The notes beneath the pieces are model-generated. The model made no database searches, was not told the DNA's origin, and saw nothing but the letters and a program-made list of their open reading frames with translations. A stretch of DNA of 34,531 nt. Origin: an uncultured Eubacteriales bacterium. GTDB lineage: Bacteria; Bacillota; Clostridia; TANB77; CAG-508. The stretch is taken from NCBI GenBank assembly GCA_949287075.1, contig CASEEU010000004.1:1-34531 (forward strand), read 5' to 3'. The position numbers were made by a program, and so were the translations under genes. The stretch's first letter is position 1, and each line of letters opens with the position of its first letter. Below are positions 9,107 through 16,753 of this stretch, piece after piece.

Positions 9107-9150
9107 GAAAAAAAGTCAAAAAAATTGTAAAATTTTATTGACTTTTTTTT
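9107..9150. terminator. bidirectional terminator after rsmG
   Basis: The arms AAAAAAGTCAA (9109-9119) and TTGACTTTTTT (9138-9148) pair, with more AT pairing inside, and the T-run continues to 9150. The A-run in front gives a T-run on the other strand. It separates the mnmG-rsmG unit from parA. Confidence 0.85.
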
Positions 9151-9226
9151 TATATTTATATATGATTATTATAGAACACAAACAAACTAAAGAGTAAATA
9201 TTAACTAAAAATGGAGGCGAAAGATT

Positions 9227-10015
9227 TTGGGAAAAATTATATCAGTTGCAAACCAAAAAGGAGGCGTTGGGAAAACAACGACAACCGTTAATTTAAGCAC
9301 GATCTTAGCGAAAAAAGGAAAAAAAGTATTATTGATAGATGCTGATCCCCAGGGAAATGCAACAAGTGGATTAGGAATTGAAAAAGAAGTAGAATTTTCT
9401 ACCTATGATATTTTAGTAAATGATACAGAAATAAAACAAGCACTTCAAAAAACGGTTATAAAAAATTTGTTATTATGTCCTTCAAATATGAACTTAGCAG
9501 GAGCAGAAGTAGAGTTAGTATCTATGATGTCAAGAGAACAAAGATTAAAGGAAAAATTGGAGGAAATAAAAGATAGCTTTGACTATATTTTTATAGATTG
9601 TCCTCCATCATTAGGACTAATTACCTTAAATGCTTTTACAGCTTCAGATAGTGTATTAATTCCTGTACAATGTGAATATTTTGCATTGGAAGGATTAGGG
9701 CAATTGTTAAATACTGTAAATTTAGTAAAAAAACATTTAAATAAGACGATTATGATAGAAGGTGCTTTACTTACAATGTATGACATAAGAACAAATTTAT
9801 CAAATCAAGTTGTGAAAGAAGTAAAAAAATATTTTAATGATAAAGTTTATAAAACTGTTATACCAAGAAATGTAAGATTAAGTGAGGCACCAAGTTATGG
9901 AATGCCTATTACAGAATATGATCCTAGATCAAAAGGAGCAAAAGCATATATGAAATTTGCAAAAGAATTTTTAAAAATAAATGAAGAAGAGAAGAAAGCA
10001 AAACATATGATGTAA
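9227..10015 (+). CDS. parA: chromosome partitioning ATPase ParA (Soj)
   Basis: This is a deviant Walker ATPase that works with ParB-parS in origin segregation. The 262-residue protein starts GKIISVANQKGGVGKTTTTV, with Walker A KGGVGKTTT at about 11-19, the LIDADPQGNATSGLG switch, and FIDCPPSLG as Walker B. The start is TTG 9227, set by GGAGG at 9213-9217; the ATG inside that ribosome site is in another frame. parB follows 26 bases downstream. Confidence 0.96.
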   Translation: MGKIISVANQKGGVGKTTTTVNLSTILAKKGKKVLLIDADPQGNATSGLGIEKEVEFSTYDILVNDTEIKQALQKTVIKNLLLCPSNMNLAGAEVELVSMMSREQRLKEKLEEIKDSFDYIFIDCPPSLGLITLNAFTASDSVLIPVQCEYFALEGLGQLLNTVNLVKKHLNKTIMIEGALLTMYDIRTNLSNQVVKEVKKYFNDKVYKTVIPRNVRLSEAPSYGMPITEYDPRSKGAKAYMKFAKEFLKINEEEKKAKHMM

Positions 10016-10041
10016 GATGATAATGATAGGAGGAATTATAA

Positions 10042-10881
10042 ATGGCAAAAATGTCAGGTTTAGGAAAAGGATTAGATGCTTTATTTGGACCAGCACCAGA
10101 AGAAGAACAAATGCAAGAAAATGATATATTAAAAAATTTAAAAGTAACAGAAGTAGAACCTAATAGAGATCAACCAAGAAAAAACTTCGACCAAGAAGCT
10201 TTGGAAGAATTGGCTGAATCTATAAAGGAATATGGATTGATACAACCAATTGTTGTAACAAAAAAAGATGGATATTATGGAATTGTTGCAGGAGAGAGAA
10301 GATGGAGAGCATCTAAAATAGCAGGATTGACAGAAATTCCAGCAATTATAAGAGAAGATAATGAAAGAATCAATTCTGAAATTTCATTAATAGAAAATAT
10401 GCAAAGAGAAGATTTAAATCCTTATGAAAAAGCATTAGGAGTTAGAACTTTAATTGATAATTATGGATTATCACAAGAAGAAGTAGCTAAAAAATTAGGA
10501 AAGGGAAGAAGTACAATTGCTAACATTGTTAGAATATTAAATTTAGAGCCTAGAGTATTAGAAATGGCAAAAGAGGGAAAATTAACAGAAGGACATTGTA
10601 AAGCATTACTTGCTATCACAGATCCAGAAAAACAATATAAGACAGCTATACAAATGCTAGAAAGAGGAGCAACAGTAAGACAAGTTGAGAAAAAAGCAAG
10701 AGTAAAAGAAACAAAAGAAGAATCAGATAGAAACCATATATTATATAAAAGTATAGAAGATAATTTTCAAAGTTTCTTTGGTTCTAAAGTAAGATTAGAT
10801 GCAGGAAAAAGAAGGGGAAAAATTATTATCGAATATACTTCTAATGATGATTTAGAAAGGATATTAAATTTGATAAAATAA
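10042..10881 (+). CDS. parB: chromosome partitioning protein ParB (Spo0J)
   Basis: ParB is a CTP-dependent DNA clamp that loads at parS sites near the origin and recruits SMC. The 279-residue protein has the N-terminal ParB/Srx domain with the CTPase motif GERRWRAS and the following ENMQREDLNPYEKA box, a helix-turn-helix (SQEEVAKKLGKGRSTIANIVR), and a C-terminal dimerisation segment. A short N-terminal GLGKGLDALFG motif, which contacts ParA, is intact. The ATG follows AGGAGG. I saw no full palindromic parS in the window. Confidence 0.96.
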   Translation: MAKMSGLGKGLDALFGPAPEEEQMQENDILKNLKVTEVEPNRDQPRKNFDQEALEELAESIKEYGLIQPIVVTKKDGYYGIVAGERRWRASKIAGLTEIPAIIREDNERINSEISLIENMQREDLNPYEKALGVRTLIDNYGLSQEEVAKKLGKGRSTIANIVRILNLEPRVLEMAKEGKLTEGHCKALLAITDPEKQYKTAIQMLERGATVRQVEKKARVKETKEESDRNHILYKSIEDNFQSFFGSKVRLDAGKRRGKIIIEYTSNDDLERILNLIK

Positions 10882-10895
10882 AGGAAGGTGATTGA

Positions 10896-11417
10896 ATGAC
10901 AGAAATATTAGAATTTTTAAAGACAGATACTTTTCTAATGATAAATGTTGGTATATTGTGTATTCTTTTTGTGGGATTTTTTATTACGTTAGCAAGACTT
11001 CACTCTATTAATAAAAAGTATAAAACTTTCTTAGGAAAATTAGGAAATGGAGAACATTTAGAAGAAGATTTAGAAAATTATATGTACAGAGTGGAAAGAG
11101 TTGAAAAACAAAACGCAGAAATTAAAAACTTGGTAGATGCAATAGATGAAAACATGGATACTTGTATCCAAAAAATAGGTATTATTAGATATAATGCATT
11201 TAAAGATACAGGAAGTGATTTGAGTTTTGCACTTGCTATGTTAGATGAAAATAATAATGGAGTCGTTTTGAACGGTATTTATTCTAGAGAAATGTCTAAT
11301 ATATATGCAAAACCTGTAGAAAATGGAAAATCAAAATACACCATTTCAGAAGAAGAACAAGAGGCTATACAAAAAGCAATAGAAAATAAACAAGTATATA
11401 AGGTTAGGAAACAATGA
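10896..11417 (+). CDS. DUF4446 family membrane-anchored protein
   Basis: This 173-residue protein has one N-terminal membrane helix (about 14-37), a coiled-coil-like stretch (about 55-95), and a C-terminal domain with NAFKDTGSDLSFALAMLDENNNGVVLNGIYSR taken in part from the family's conserved core. DUF4446 proteins are commonly found right behind parB in Clostridia; their role is not established. It follows parB by 14 bases behind AAGGAAGGTG and overlaps the next gene by 4 bases, so it belongs to the parAB transcript. Confidence 0.85.
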   Translation: MTEILEFLKTDTFLMINVGILCILFVGFFITLARLHSINKKYKTFLGKLGNGEHLEEDLENYMYRVERVEKQNAEIKNLVDAIDENMDTCIQKIGIIRYNAFKDTGSDLSFALAMLDENNNGVVLNGIYSREMSNIYAKPVENGKSKYTISEEEQEAIQKAIENKQVYKVRKQ

Positions 11418-12883
11418 AAAATTTAATTAATAAAATAAAAGGAAAAGATAATATAGCTATTTTTATATTATTTTTTCTTATTTCTTTGGGAATATCATTA
11501 AATATATCCCTAGAAGCAAATGATGAAATATGGAATTTTCAAAATATCTATAAAATGTATAATGGATTTAAAATCTATGAAGAAATAAATGTCATTATTA
11601 CACCATTATTTTTTTGGTTAGCTGAAGGAATATTTAAAATATTTGGTGCAAATTTATTTGTTTTTAGGATTAGCCATTGTTTTATTATGGCAATATTATT
11701 CTTATTCACATATAAAATCTTAAAAAAATTAAATGTGCCCAAAACACTTTCTGTTCTAACAATATTAATAATAGCTTTAAATGAATTCTTTTTATTGATT
11801 AGAACATGTTTTAACTATAATAATATTGCTTTATTGTTTTTCATAATAGGTGTTTATTATTTAATAAATGAAAAAACAAGAAAAAATGTATATATACAAT
11901 CTGTTATTACATTTTTAATATTATTGACTAAGCAAAATATGGGAGTATATTACTTGCTAGGAAATATTATATATTTAAGTATATCAAAGAATAATGTTAA
12001 GGAAAAAATTAAAGAAAATCTTAAATATATAAGTGTTATTTTGCTTGGAGGAATTGCTTTTATTTTATATTTGATAATGGATAATAACTTATATAATTTT
12101 GTGAACTATGCATTAGGAGGAATTTTAGAATTTGCAAATGAAAACTTAAATTTTGATTTTTCTAGTATTGTGTTTTTGATTGGTATAGCGCTAATCAATA
12201 TAGGTGTTAGTGTAGTTTTCTTAAAAAAGAATCTTTTTTCATCAAAAGAAAAGGAAAATATCAAAATTTTACTTGTATTTTCATTGATGCTTTCTATTGC
12301 TTGCTATCCTATTTTTAATTGGACCCATATTATCATTGGAACATATTTAATGATAATCAACATTGTATATATGATATATACGTTATTTCAAGATTTTAAA
12401 AATTCAATACAAAACATATTAAAAATTGTCAATGGAATTATTATTATGATAATGATTATCTTCTCAGCTTATAATATGTGCATGTGGGTAAATACGATAA
12501 CAGATGATGGGTATCCATATTCTTGGGAAGAGCCATTTTTTGGAGGTATCATAGGAGAAGAAGAATATGAAAAAAATGAAAGAGTTAGTAATTATATAGA
12601 AGAAAATAATAAAAATGTGATTGTATTTTCTAATCGAGCAGCACTATATATGGTACCATTAAATAGAAATAATGGAGATTTTGATTTACCTTTTAAGGGG
12701 AATCTAGGAATAAAAGGAGAACAAGGTCTCATAGAAAAAGTAAAAGAGATGGAAAATACACAGTTTTTGATTTATAAAGAAGAAAATGCAAATATTTATC
12801 AAGAAACTGTACTTGTAAAAGAATATATAAAAAATACAAAAAAATGTGTTGGAGAAATAGAAGGATTTGAAATATATGAATAA
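11414..12883 (+). CDS. multi-pass membrane protein, GT-C type glycosyltransferase-like
   Basis: The protein has 489 residues and about ten hydrophobic segments, the first at 13-35. The first extracytoplasmic loop carries an acidic pair in the context LEANDEIWNFQNIYKMYNG, followed by PLFFWLAEGIFKIFGANLF. This resembles the first loop of GT-C enzymes (ArnT/PMT-like), which take sugars from polyprenyl-phosphate donors; the Asp-Glu would be the catalytic or metal-binding acid. The last 120 residues are soluble. The start ATGA overlaps the DUF4446 stop. The acceptor and donor are unknown, and the assignment rests on architecture and loop motif only. Confidence 0.6.
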   Translation: MKNLINKIKGKDNIAIFILFFLISLGISLNISLEANDEIWNFQNIYKMYNGFKIYEEINVIITPLFFWLAEGIFKIFGANLFVFRISHCFIMAILFLFTYKILKKLNVPKTLSVLTILIIALNEFFLLIRTCFNYNNIALLFFIIGVYYLINEKTRKNVYIQSVITFLILLTKQNMGVYYLLGNIIYLSISKNNVKEKIKENLKYISVILLGGIAFILYLIMDNNLYNFVNYALGGILEFANENLNFDFSSIVFLIGIALINIGVSVVFLKKNLFSSKEKENIKILLVFSLMLSIACYPIFNWTHIIIGTYLMIINIVYMIYTLFQDFKNSIQNILKIVNGIIIMIMIIFSAYNMCMWVNTITDDGYPYSWEEPFFGGIIGEEEYEKNERVSNYIEENNKNVIVFSNRAALYMVPLNRNNGDFDLPFKGNLGIKGEQGLIEKVKEMENTQFLIYKEENANIYQETVLVKEYIKNTKKCVGEIEGFEIYE

Positions 12884-12920
12884 TTATAAAAAAATAATTT
12901 ATAATAAATTCAAATAAGTA

Positions 12921-12950
12921 TTGACAAAATCCTTGAAAATATGTTAAGAT
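12921..12950 (+). promoter_or_regulatory. promoter of tRNA-Ser(UGA)
   Basis: TTGACA at 12921-12926 and TAAGAT at 12945-12950 (4 of 6) are 18 bases apart, and the tRNA begins 20 bases further on. Confidence 0.75.
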
Positions 12951-12970
12951 AAAAAATGTCTTTGAGACAT

Positions 12971-13062
<92 letters not shown>

Positions 13063-13072
13063 ATAACATAAG

Positions 13073-13104
13073 AGTTAGATAAGTTCATATATCTAACTTT
13101 TATT
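13073..13104 (+). terminator. terminator after tRNA-Ser(UGA)
   Basis: AGTTAGATA (13073-13081) pairs with TATCTAACT (13090-13098), with an 8-base loop, followed by TTTATTTAT. The stem and tail fit a rho-independent terminator between the two tRNA genes. Confidence 0.75.
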
Positions 13105-13121
13105 TATAAGTAACTTCATAT

Positions 13122-13211
13122 GGAGATGTACCCAAGTGGTGAAGGGGACTGTTTGCTAAACAGTTAGGTCCCGAAAGGGGCGCGGAGGTTCGAACCCTCT
13201 CATCTCCGCCA
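13122..13211 (+). tRNA. tRNA-Ser (anticodon GCU)
   Basis: The acceptor arms GGAGATG (13122-13128) and CATCTCC (13201-13207) pair, with discriminator G and encoded CCA. The anticodon stem ACTGT/ACAGT closes the loop TTGCTAA, giving GCU for AGU/AGC codons. A long variable arm (GGTCCCGAAAGGGGC) marks it as tRNA-Ser. tRNA genes are common integration targets, but I found no copy of its 3' end at the right side of the T4SS locus. Confidence 0.97.
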
Positions 13212-13212
13212 A

Positions 13213-13249
13213 AATAGTATAAGGCAATATTGCTTTATATTATTTTTTT
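13213..13249 (+). terminator. terminator after tRNA-Ser(GCU)
   Basis: AATAGTATAAGGCAA (13213-13227) pairs with TTGCTTTATATTATT (13230-13244) apart from G-U wobbles, and the T-run continues to 13249. Confidence 0.8.
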
Positions 13250-13323
13250 GTCTAAATTCATCGAAATTATATTTACAAAAATAATTTTTTGTATTAAGAT
13301 AGAAATGGTTTATTATAAATGTA

Positions 13324-13352
13324 TTGCTAATTATTGAAAAATAAGGTATAAT
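13324..13352 (+). promoter_or_regulatory. promoter of the T4SS-like operon
   Basis: TTGCTA (13324-13329) and a perfect TATAAT (13347-13352) are 17 bases apart, about 50 bases before the first pilin-like gene. No operator repeat is obvious nearby. Confidence 0.7.
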
Positions 13353-13401
13353 TAAATTATGTAAATAAAAGAAATAGTATATAAAGATAGGAGGGTCAAA
13401 T

Positions 13402-13773
13402 ATGAAAATGAATAAAAAGAAAATTCTTATAATAGCAGTTATTTTTCTAATATGTATTTTCTTTATTAGTCAAGCAGTACAAGCAACTGCATTTGACCCA
13501 GATCATTATCAACCAGACTCAACAAGTACTGTTAGTGGGGCGACGAAACTAGGAAGTATTGGAAATAAAATTATTGGAGTCGTACAAATTATTGGCTCTA
13601 TCTGTTCAGTCATTGCATTAATTGTTATTGGTATTAAATATATGATGGGAAGTGTTGAAGAAAAGGCAGAATACAAGAAAACGCTAAAACCATATCTTAT
13701 TGGTGCTATTTTAGTATTTGGAATAACAAATCTTTTGGGGATTGTTCAGGATATAGTAGCAAGCTTTATGTAG
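13402..13773 (+). CDS. VirB2/TrbC-like pilin paralogue 1
   Basis: This 123-residue protein has a signal-peptide-like start (basic KMNKKK, hydrophobic core to about 25, then AVQA), a short polar stretch, and two membrane helices joined by a charged loop. The loop motif IKYMMGSVEEKAEYKKT is shared by the neighbouring paralogues. This architecture matches TrbC/VirB2 pilins, the subunits of T4SS surface filaments. It is the first gene of the operon, behind AGGAGG, with three related genes following. Whether it forms a filament or an accessory channel is not shown by the sequence. Confidence 0.75.
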   Translation: MKMNKKKILIIAVIFLICIFFISQAVQATAFDPDHYQPDSTSTVSGATKLGSIGNKIIGVVQIIGSICSVIALIVIGIKYMMGSVEEKAEYKKTLKPYLIGAILVFGITNLLGIVQDIVASFM

Positions 13774-13802
13774 AAGAATAAAAGAAATGGAGGAAGAATG
13801 AT

Positions 13803-14189
13803 ATGATAAAGAAATTTATGATTTGCATATGTATATTAAGTCTATTTCTTATAATGATATATCCAACAACAGTAAGAGCTACATCTGTTGATGACATATT
13901 TACAGGAGCAGATGAGTTTCTAGAAAAAGGTGGAGGACAAGGTGCTGTTGATGAAACAATTGATGATCAAGTCTTAGGAGAAACATCTGATTTTATATAT
14001 AATCTATTATTAGGAATTAGTATGATTATTGCTGTAATTGTAGGAATGGTTTTAGGAATTAAATATATGATGGCAACTTCAGAGGAAAAAGCAGAAATTA
14101 AACAAACATTACCAGCATATATTGTATCTTGTATAGTTGTATTTGGAGCTTTTACAATATGGAAGGTAATTATAAATTTGATTCAATAA
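13803..14189 (+). CDS. VirB2/TrbC-like pilin paralogue 2 (divergent)
   Basis: The 128-residue protein has a signal peptide (to about VRA at residue 25), a longer acidic segment with a DDIFTGADEFLEKGGGQG stretch, and two membrane helices. It keeps the loop IKYMMATSEEKAEIKQT, so it is related to its neighbours but is the most divergent of the four. It ends 11 bases before paralogue 3. The ATG at 13803 follows GGAGGAAG. It may be a minor or specialised subunit; that is an inference. Confidence 0.72.
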   Translation: MIKKFMICICILSLFLIMIYPTTVRATSVDDIFTGADEFLEKGGGQGAVDETIDDQVLGETSDFIYNLLLGISMIIAVIVGMVLGIKYMMATSEEKAEIKQTLPAYIVSCIVVFGAFTIWKVIINLIQ

Positions 14190-14200
14190 GGAGTAGATAA

Positions 14201-14560
14201 ATGAAAATAAATAAATTTTTGAAAATAGTGATAAGTATCTTATTACTTAGTGTGGTAATATTTATATGTTTACCAAAAAATATGAGTACAGCACTTACAA
14301 TAGGAGATTTGACAGGAACTACAGCAGGGACATCAGAAATTAGAACTGCAGGAAATAAGGCAATACAAATTGTAAGTACAATAGGCTCTATATTATCTGT
14401 TATTGTTATTATTGTTTTAGGTATAAAGTATATGATGGGCAGTGTTGAAGAAAGGGCAGAATACAAAAAAACAATGCTACCTTATCTGATAGGAGCAGCA
14501 TTTATATTTGCAGCTTCTTCTATAGCATCTATTGTGTATAATCTTGCAATAAATTTATAA
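14201..14560 (+). CDS. VirB2/TrbC-like pilin paralogue 3
   Basis: The 119-residue protein has an N-terminal hydrophobic export signal, a Thr/Gly-rich mature start (TIGDLTGTTAGTSEIR), and two membrane helices around IKYMMGSVEERAEYKKT. It is close to paralogues 1 and 4 in the second half. Its last codons contain the -35 and spacer of the promoter in front of paralogue 4. Confidence 0.74.
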   Translation: MKINKFLKIVISILLLSVVIFICLPKNMSTALTIGDLTGTTAGTSEIRTAGNKAIQIVSTIGSILSVIVIIVLGIKYMMGSVEERAEYKKTMLPYLIGAAFIFAASSIASIVYNLAINL

Positions 14561-14572
14561 AAGTGCTATAAT
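14544..14572 (+). promoter_or_regulatory. internal promoter in front of pilin paralogue 4
   Basis: TTGCAA (14544-14549) and a perfect TATAAT (14567-14572) are 17 bases apart, and TG at 14564-14565 makes the -10 an extended one. With the strong terminator at 15012-15049 it defines a one-gene transcript. Confidence 0.75.
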
Positions 14573-14639
14573 AATAAGAGAGGGTAAAATATACAAATCC
14601 TAAAATGCAAAAGGAATATAAATAAAAGGAGGAAGAGCC

Positions 14640-14987
14640 ATGAAAAAAACTGTAAAAATATTATTAGTTATGATGATATTAATGATAGCACTAACTATAA
14701 CTGTTGAAGCAGCATCAGGTGTAGATCCAAGCGGATATACTGGAGGAGGAGCTTCTGTTAGCTCTATTAACAGAATCGGTAACCAAGTTATCCAAATCGT
14801 AAGTACAATTGGTTCAATTGCATCAGTTATCGTTTTAGTTGTATTAGGTATAAAATATATGATGGGTAGTGCTGAAGAAAAAGCAGAATACAAAAAGACA
14901 TTATTACCATACATCATTGGTGCAGCGTTTGTATTTGCGGCTTCAACAATTGCAACAATCGTATTCAACTTTACATCAAGTTTATAA
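14640..14987 (+). CDS. VirB2/TrbC-like pilin paralogue 4, probable major pilin
   Basis: The 115-residue protein has a signal peptide ending near VEAAS, a short Gly/Ser segment, and two membrane helices joined by IKYMMGSAEEKAEYKKT. Its codon choice differs from its neighbours: ATC, AAC, TAC, TTC and GTT are frequent where the others use A/T-ending codons. That is the usual mark of a highly expressed gene. It also has an extended -10 promoter, AAAGGAGGAAG as ribosome site, and a 14-bp terminator hairpin. I infer that it is the abundant filament subunit and that the other three are minor forms. Confidence 0.78.
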   Translation: MKKTVKILLVMMILMIALTITVEAASGVDPSGYTGGGASVSSINRIGNQVIQIVSTIGSIASVIVLVVLGIKYMMGSAEEKAEYKKTLLPYIIGAAFVFAASTIATIVFNFTSSL

Positions 14988-15011
14988 TATTAAAAATATA
15001 TGTGAAAATGA

Positions 15012-15049
15012 ATAAATCTCAATTTCTAAAAATTGAGATTTATTTTTTT
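15012..15049 (+). terminator. strong terminator after pilin paralogue 4
   Basis: ATAAATCTCAATTT (15012-15025) and AAATTGAGATTTAT (15030-15043) form a perfect 14-bp stem with a 4-base loop, followed by a T-run to 15049. It separates the pilin genes from the machinery genes. Confidence 0.92.
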
Positions 15050-15198
15050 GAACTGTAAAAAAAATTAACATAAAACAGACAATTACTAAAAAAAATGATG
15101 TGATAAAATAAAAAATGTTACAAATGCATTACATATCAATTACAATATAATTAAAATTGTTTTTTTTTGTATATTTCTGTACTTTTAGGGGTTTTTTA

Positions 15199-15207
15199 TG
15201 TTATAAT
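15199..15207 (+). promoter_or_regulatory. extended -10 promoter of the prgI-virB4-virB6 unit
   Basis: TGTTATAAT is an extended -10 (TATAAT at 15202-15207) with no convincing -35. It lies 42 bases before the prgI ATG and after the strong terminator, so the machinery genes appear to have their own promoter. Between terminator and promoter there is only AT-rich sequence with a T-run at 15160-15168. Confidence 0.65.
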
Positions 15208-15248
15208 TATATATAAGTGGAATTGTATGTAAAGGAGTGGAAAAACAA

Positions 15249-15597
15249 ATGAGAACATATGAAATACCTAGAAATTATAAAGGTGAGAGTAGAATCTTAT
15301 ATATCTTTTCTACAAAAGCATTAATTTATACAATCGTTGGTATGGGAATCGGGTTGATATTTTATTTCATATTAAATGCATTAGGAATGCAATTTGCAGG
15401 AATTATTGTAGATGTTATCTTACGGTGCGATTGGTTTTACAATAGGAACTTTTAAAATACCAGATAATAAAAAGTTTGAATTTGCCAGAAAAACTGGTGG
15501 AGAAAATATAGATGACGTAGCAAAAAGATGGATTAATTTTAAAAGAAAAAAGAATAGAGTATATATATGGACAAAGGAGGACATGAATCATGAGTGA
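15249..15597 (+). CDS. prgI: PrgI-family T4SS membrane protein, requires +1 frameshift at codon 59 (CGG)
   Basis: PrgI proteins are small two-helix inner-membrane components of Gram-positive T4SSs, usually encoded just before VirB4. The ATG at 15249 follows AAAGGAG. Codons 1-58 give MRTYEIPRNYKGES, the first helix and part of the second, up to GIIVDVIL. The next zero-frame codon is CGG (15423-15425), and TAA stops that frame at 15453. Skipping C15423 gives GGT GCG ATT GGT and continues GAIGFTIGTFKIPDNKK to 15597, for 115 residues with complete PrgI architecture. The stop overlaps the next start by 8 bases. A GTG at 15237 abuts the ribosome site and is less likely. Confidence 0.82.
15420..15426 (+). 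other. +1 frameshift site TTA-CGG-T in prgI
   Basis: The zero-frame codons are TTA CGG; skipping C15423 gives TTA (C) GGT, and glycine continues the second membrane helix. In the unshifted frame a TAA follows after 10 further codons (15453-15455). Confidence 0.78.
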
Positions 15598-16741
15598 TAA
15601 CCAAATCAGCAATTTTTTAACAGTTAGTTTAGTTGTATTACTTAGTGTATTTTTTATATTATTAATTGTATTAGTGGTTTTAATGCTTAAAGAGAAAAAT
15701 AAAGGCAATACAAAAAATAAAAATGAAGCAAATGACACAAGTAAAGTGAAAAAGGATGTTGAATACACAAAAAATTCTATTTTTGATTTTATGGAATTTG
15801 ATAAAATTGAAGATAACATGATTGTTAGAAAAAAGGGCAGACAATATATCATGGTAATGGAATGTCAAGGAGTCAATTATGATTTAATGTCTGGATTAGA
15901 AAAAAACAGTGTAGAGCAAGGATTTTTACAGTTTTTAAATACATTACGATATCCAATACAGTTATATATTCAAACAAGGACAGTCAATTTAGGTAGTAGT
16001 ATTAACAGATATAAACAAAAAGTAAATACAGTAAGAGATGACTATATGAGAAAACAAATGGAATATAATTCAATGGTGAATTCAGGTGAATATACAGCAA
16101 GAGAAATAAATAATGCCAGATTTGAATTAGTAAAAGCACAAAACTTATATGAATATGGTTTAGATATTGTTAATAATACAGAAAAGATGAACTTAAATAA
16201 AAATATTTTGAAAAAACATTATTATGTCATTATATCTTATATACCAGAAGAAAATACAAATACGGGATATGATGAAGATGAAATCAGAAGTATGGCTTTT
16301 TCTGATTTATATACAAAAGCACAAGCACTAATTAGTTCTTTAGGTGTGTGTGATGTAGCAGGAAAAGTATTAGATAGTGAAGAATTAGCTGAATTACTTT
16401 ATATAGCATACAATAGAGATGAATCAGAAACATATCAATTGGAGAATGCATTAAAAGCAGGAGTAGATGAATTATATTCAACAGCTAAAAATGTATTAGA
16501 TAAGAGAATGGAAGTCATTAATACAGAAGTGAGAACACAAGCAAATACCAAAGCAAATGATGCAGCGGTAGAAGCCATGATGAATCAAGATAAAGCTAGA
16601 AGAGTAAAACAAAGAGAAGAAAGAATGAATGAATTAATTGATGAGATGGCTAAAGATTTATTAGATGAAAATGAAGAAATATTAGGGGAAGACGTTGTAG
16701 AGGAGGCAAAAAAAATAGTTGATCAACAAAAAGCAAAATAA
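15590..16741 (+). CDS. membrane-anchored VirB4 N-terminal-like T4SS protein
   Basis: This 383-residue protein has one N-terminal membrane helix (about 9-33), a polar linker, and then a domain of about 200 residues (FMEFDKIEDNMIVRKKGRQYIMVMECQG and onward) that resembles the N-terminal substrate/assembly domain found in TraC/VirB4-type ATPases. It has no Walker motifs. The C-terminal third is highly charged and likely helical. It overlaps prgI by 8 bases and precedes the full VirB4 by 12, so the three are translationally linked. A separate VirB4-N-like protein beside a complete VirB4 recurs in Gram-positive T4SS loci. The precise role is not known. Confidence 0.65.
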   Translation: MSDNQISNFLTVSLVVLLSVFFILLIVLVVLMLKEKNKGNTKNKNEANDTSKVKKDVEYTKNSIFDFMEFDKIEDNMIVRKKGRQYIMVMECQGVNYDLMSGLEKNSVEQGFLQFLNTLRYPIQLYIQTRTVNLGSSINRYKQKVNTVRDDYMRKQMEYNSMVNSGEYTAREINNARFELVKAQNLYEYGLDIVNNTEKMNLNKNILKKHYYVIISYIPEENTNTGYDEDEIRSMAFSDLYTKAQALISSLGVCDVAGKVLDSEELAELLYIAYNRDESETYQLENALKAGVDELYSTAKNVLDKRMEVINTEVRTQANTKANDAAVEAMMNQDKARRVKQREERMNELIDEMAKDLLDENEEILGEDVVEEAKKIVDQQKAK

Positions 16742-16753
16742 GGAGGAAAGAAA

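Noticed and set aside
13402..14987. Tandem DNA repeat array
   Set aside because: The similarity is at protein level between four pilin-like genes; the DNA has diverged and there is no regular repeat unit. No CRISPR array was seen anywhere either.
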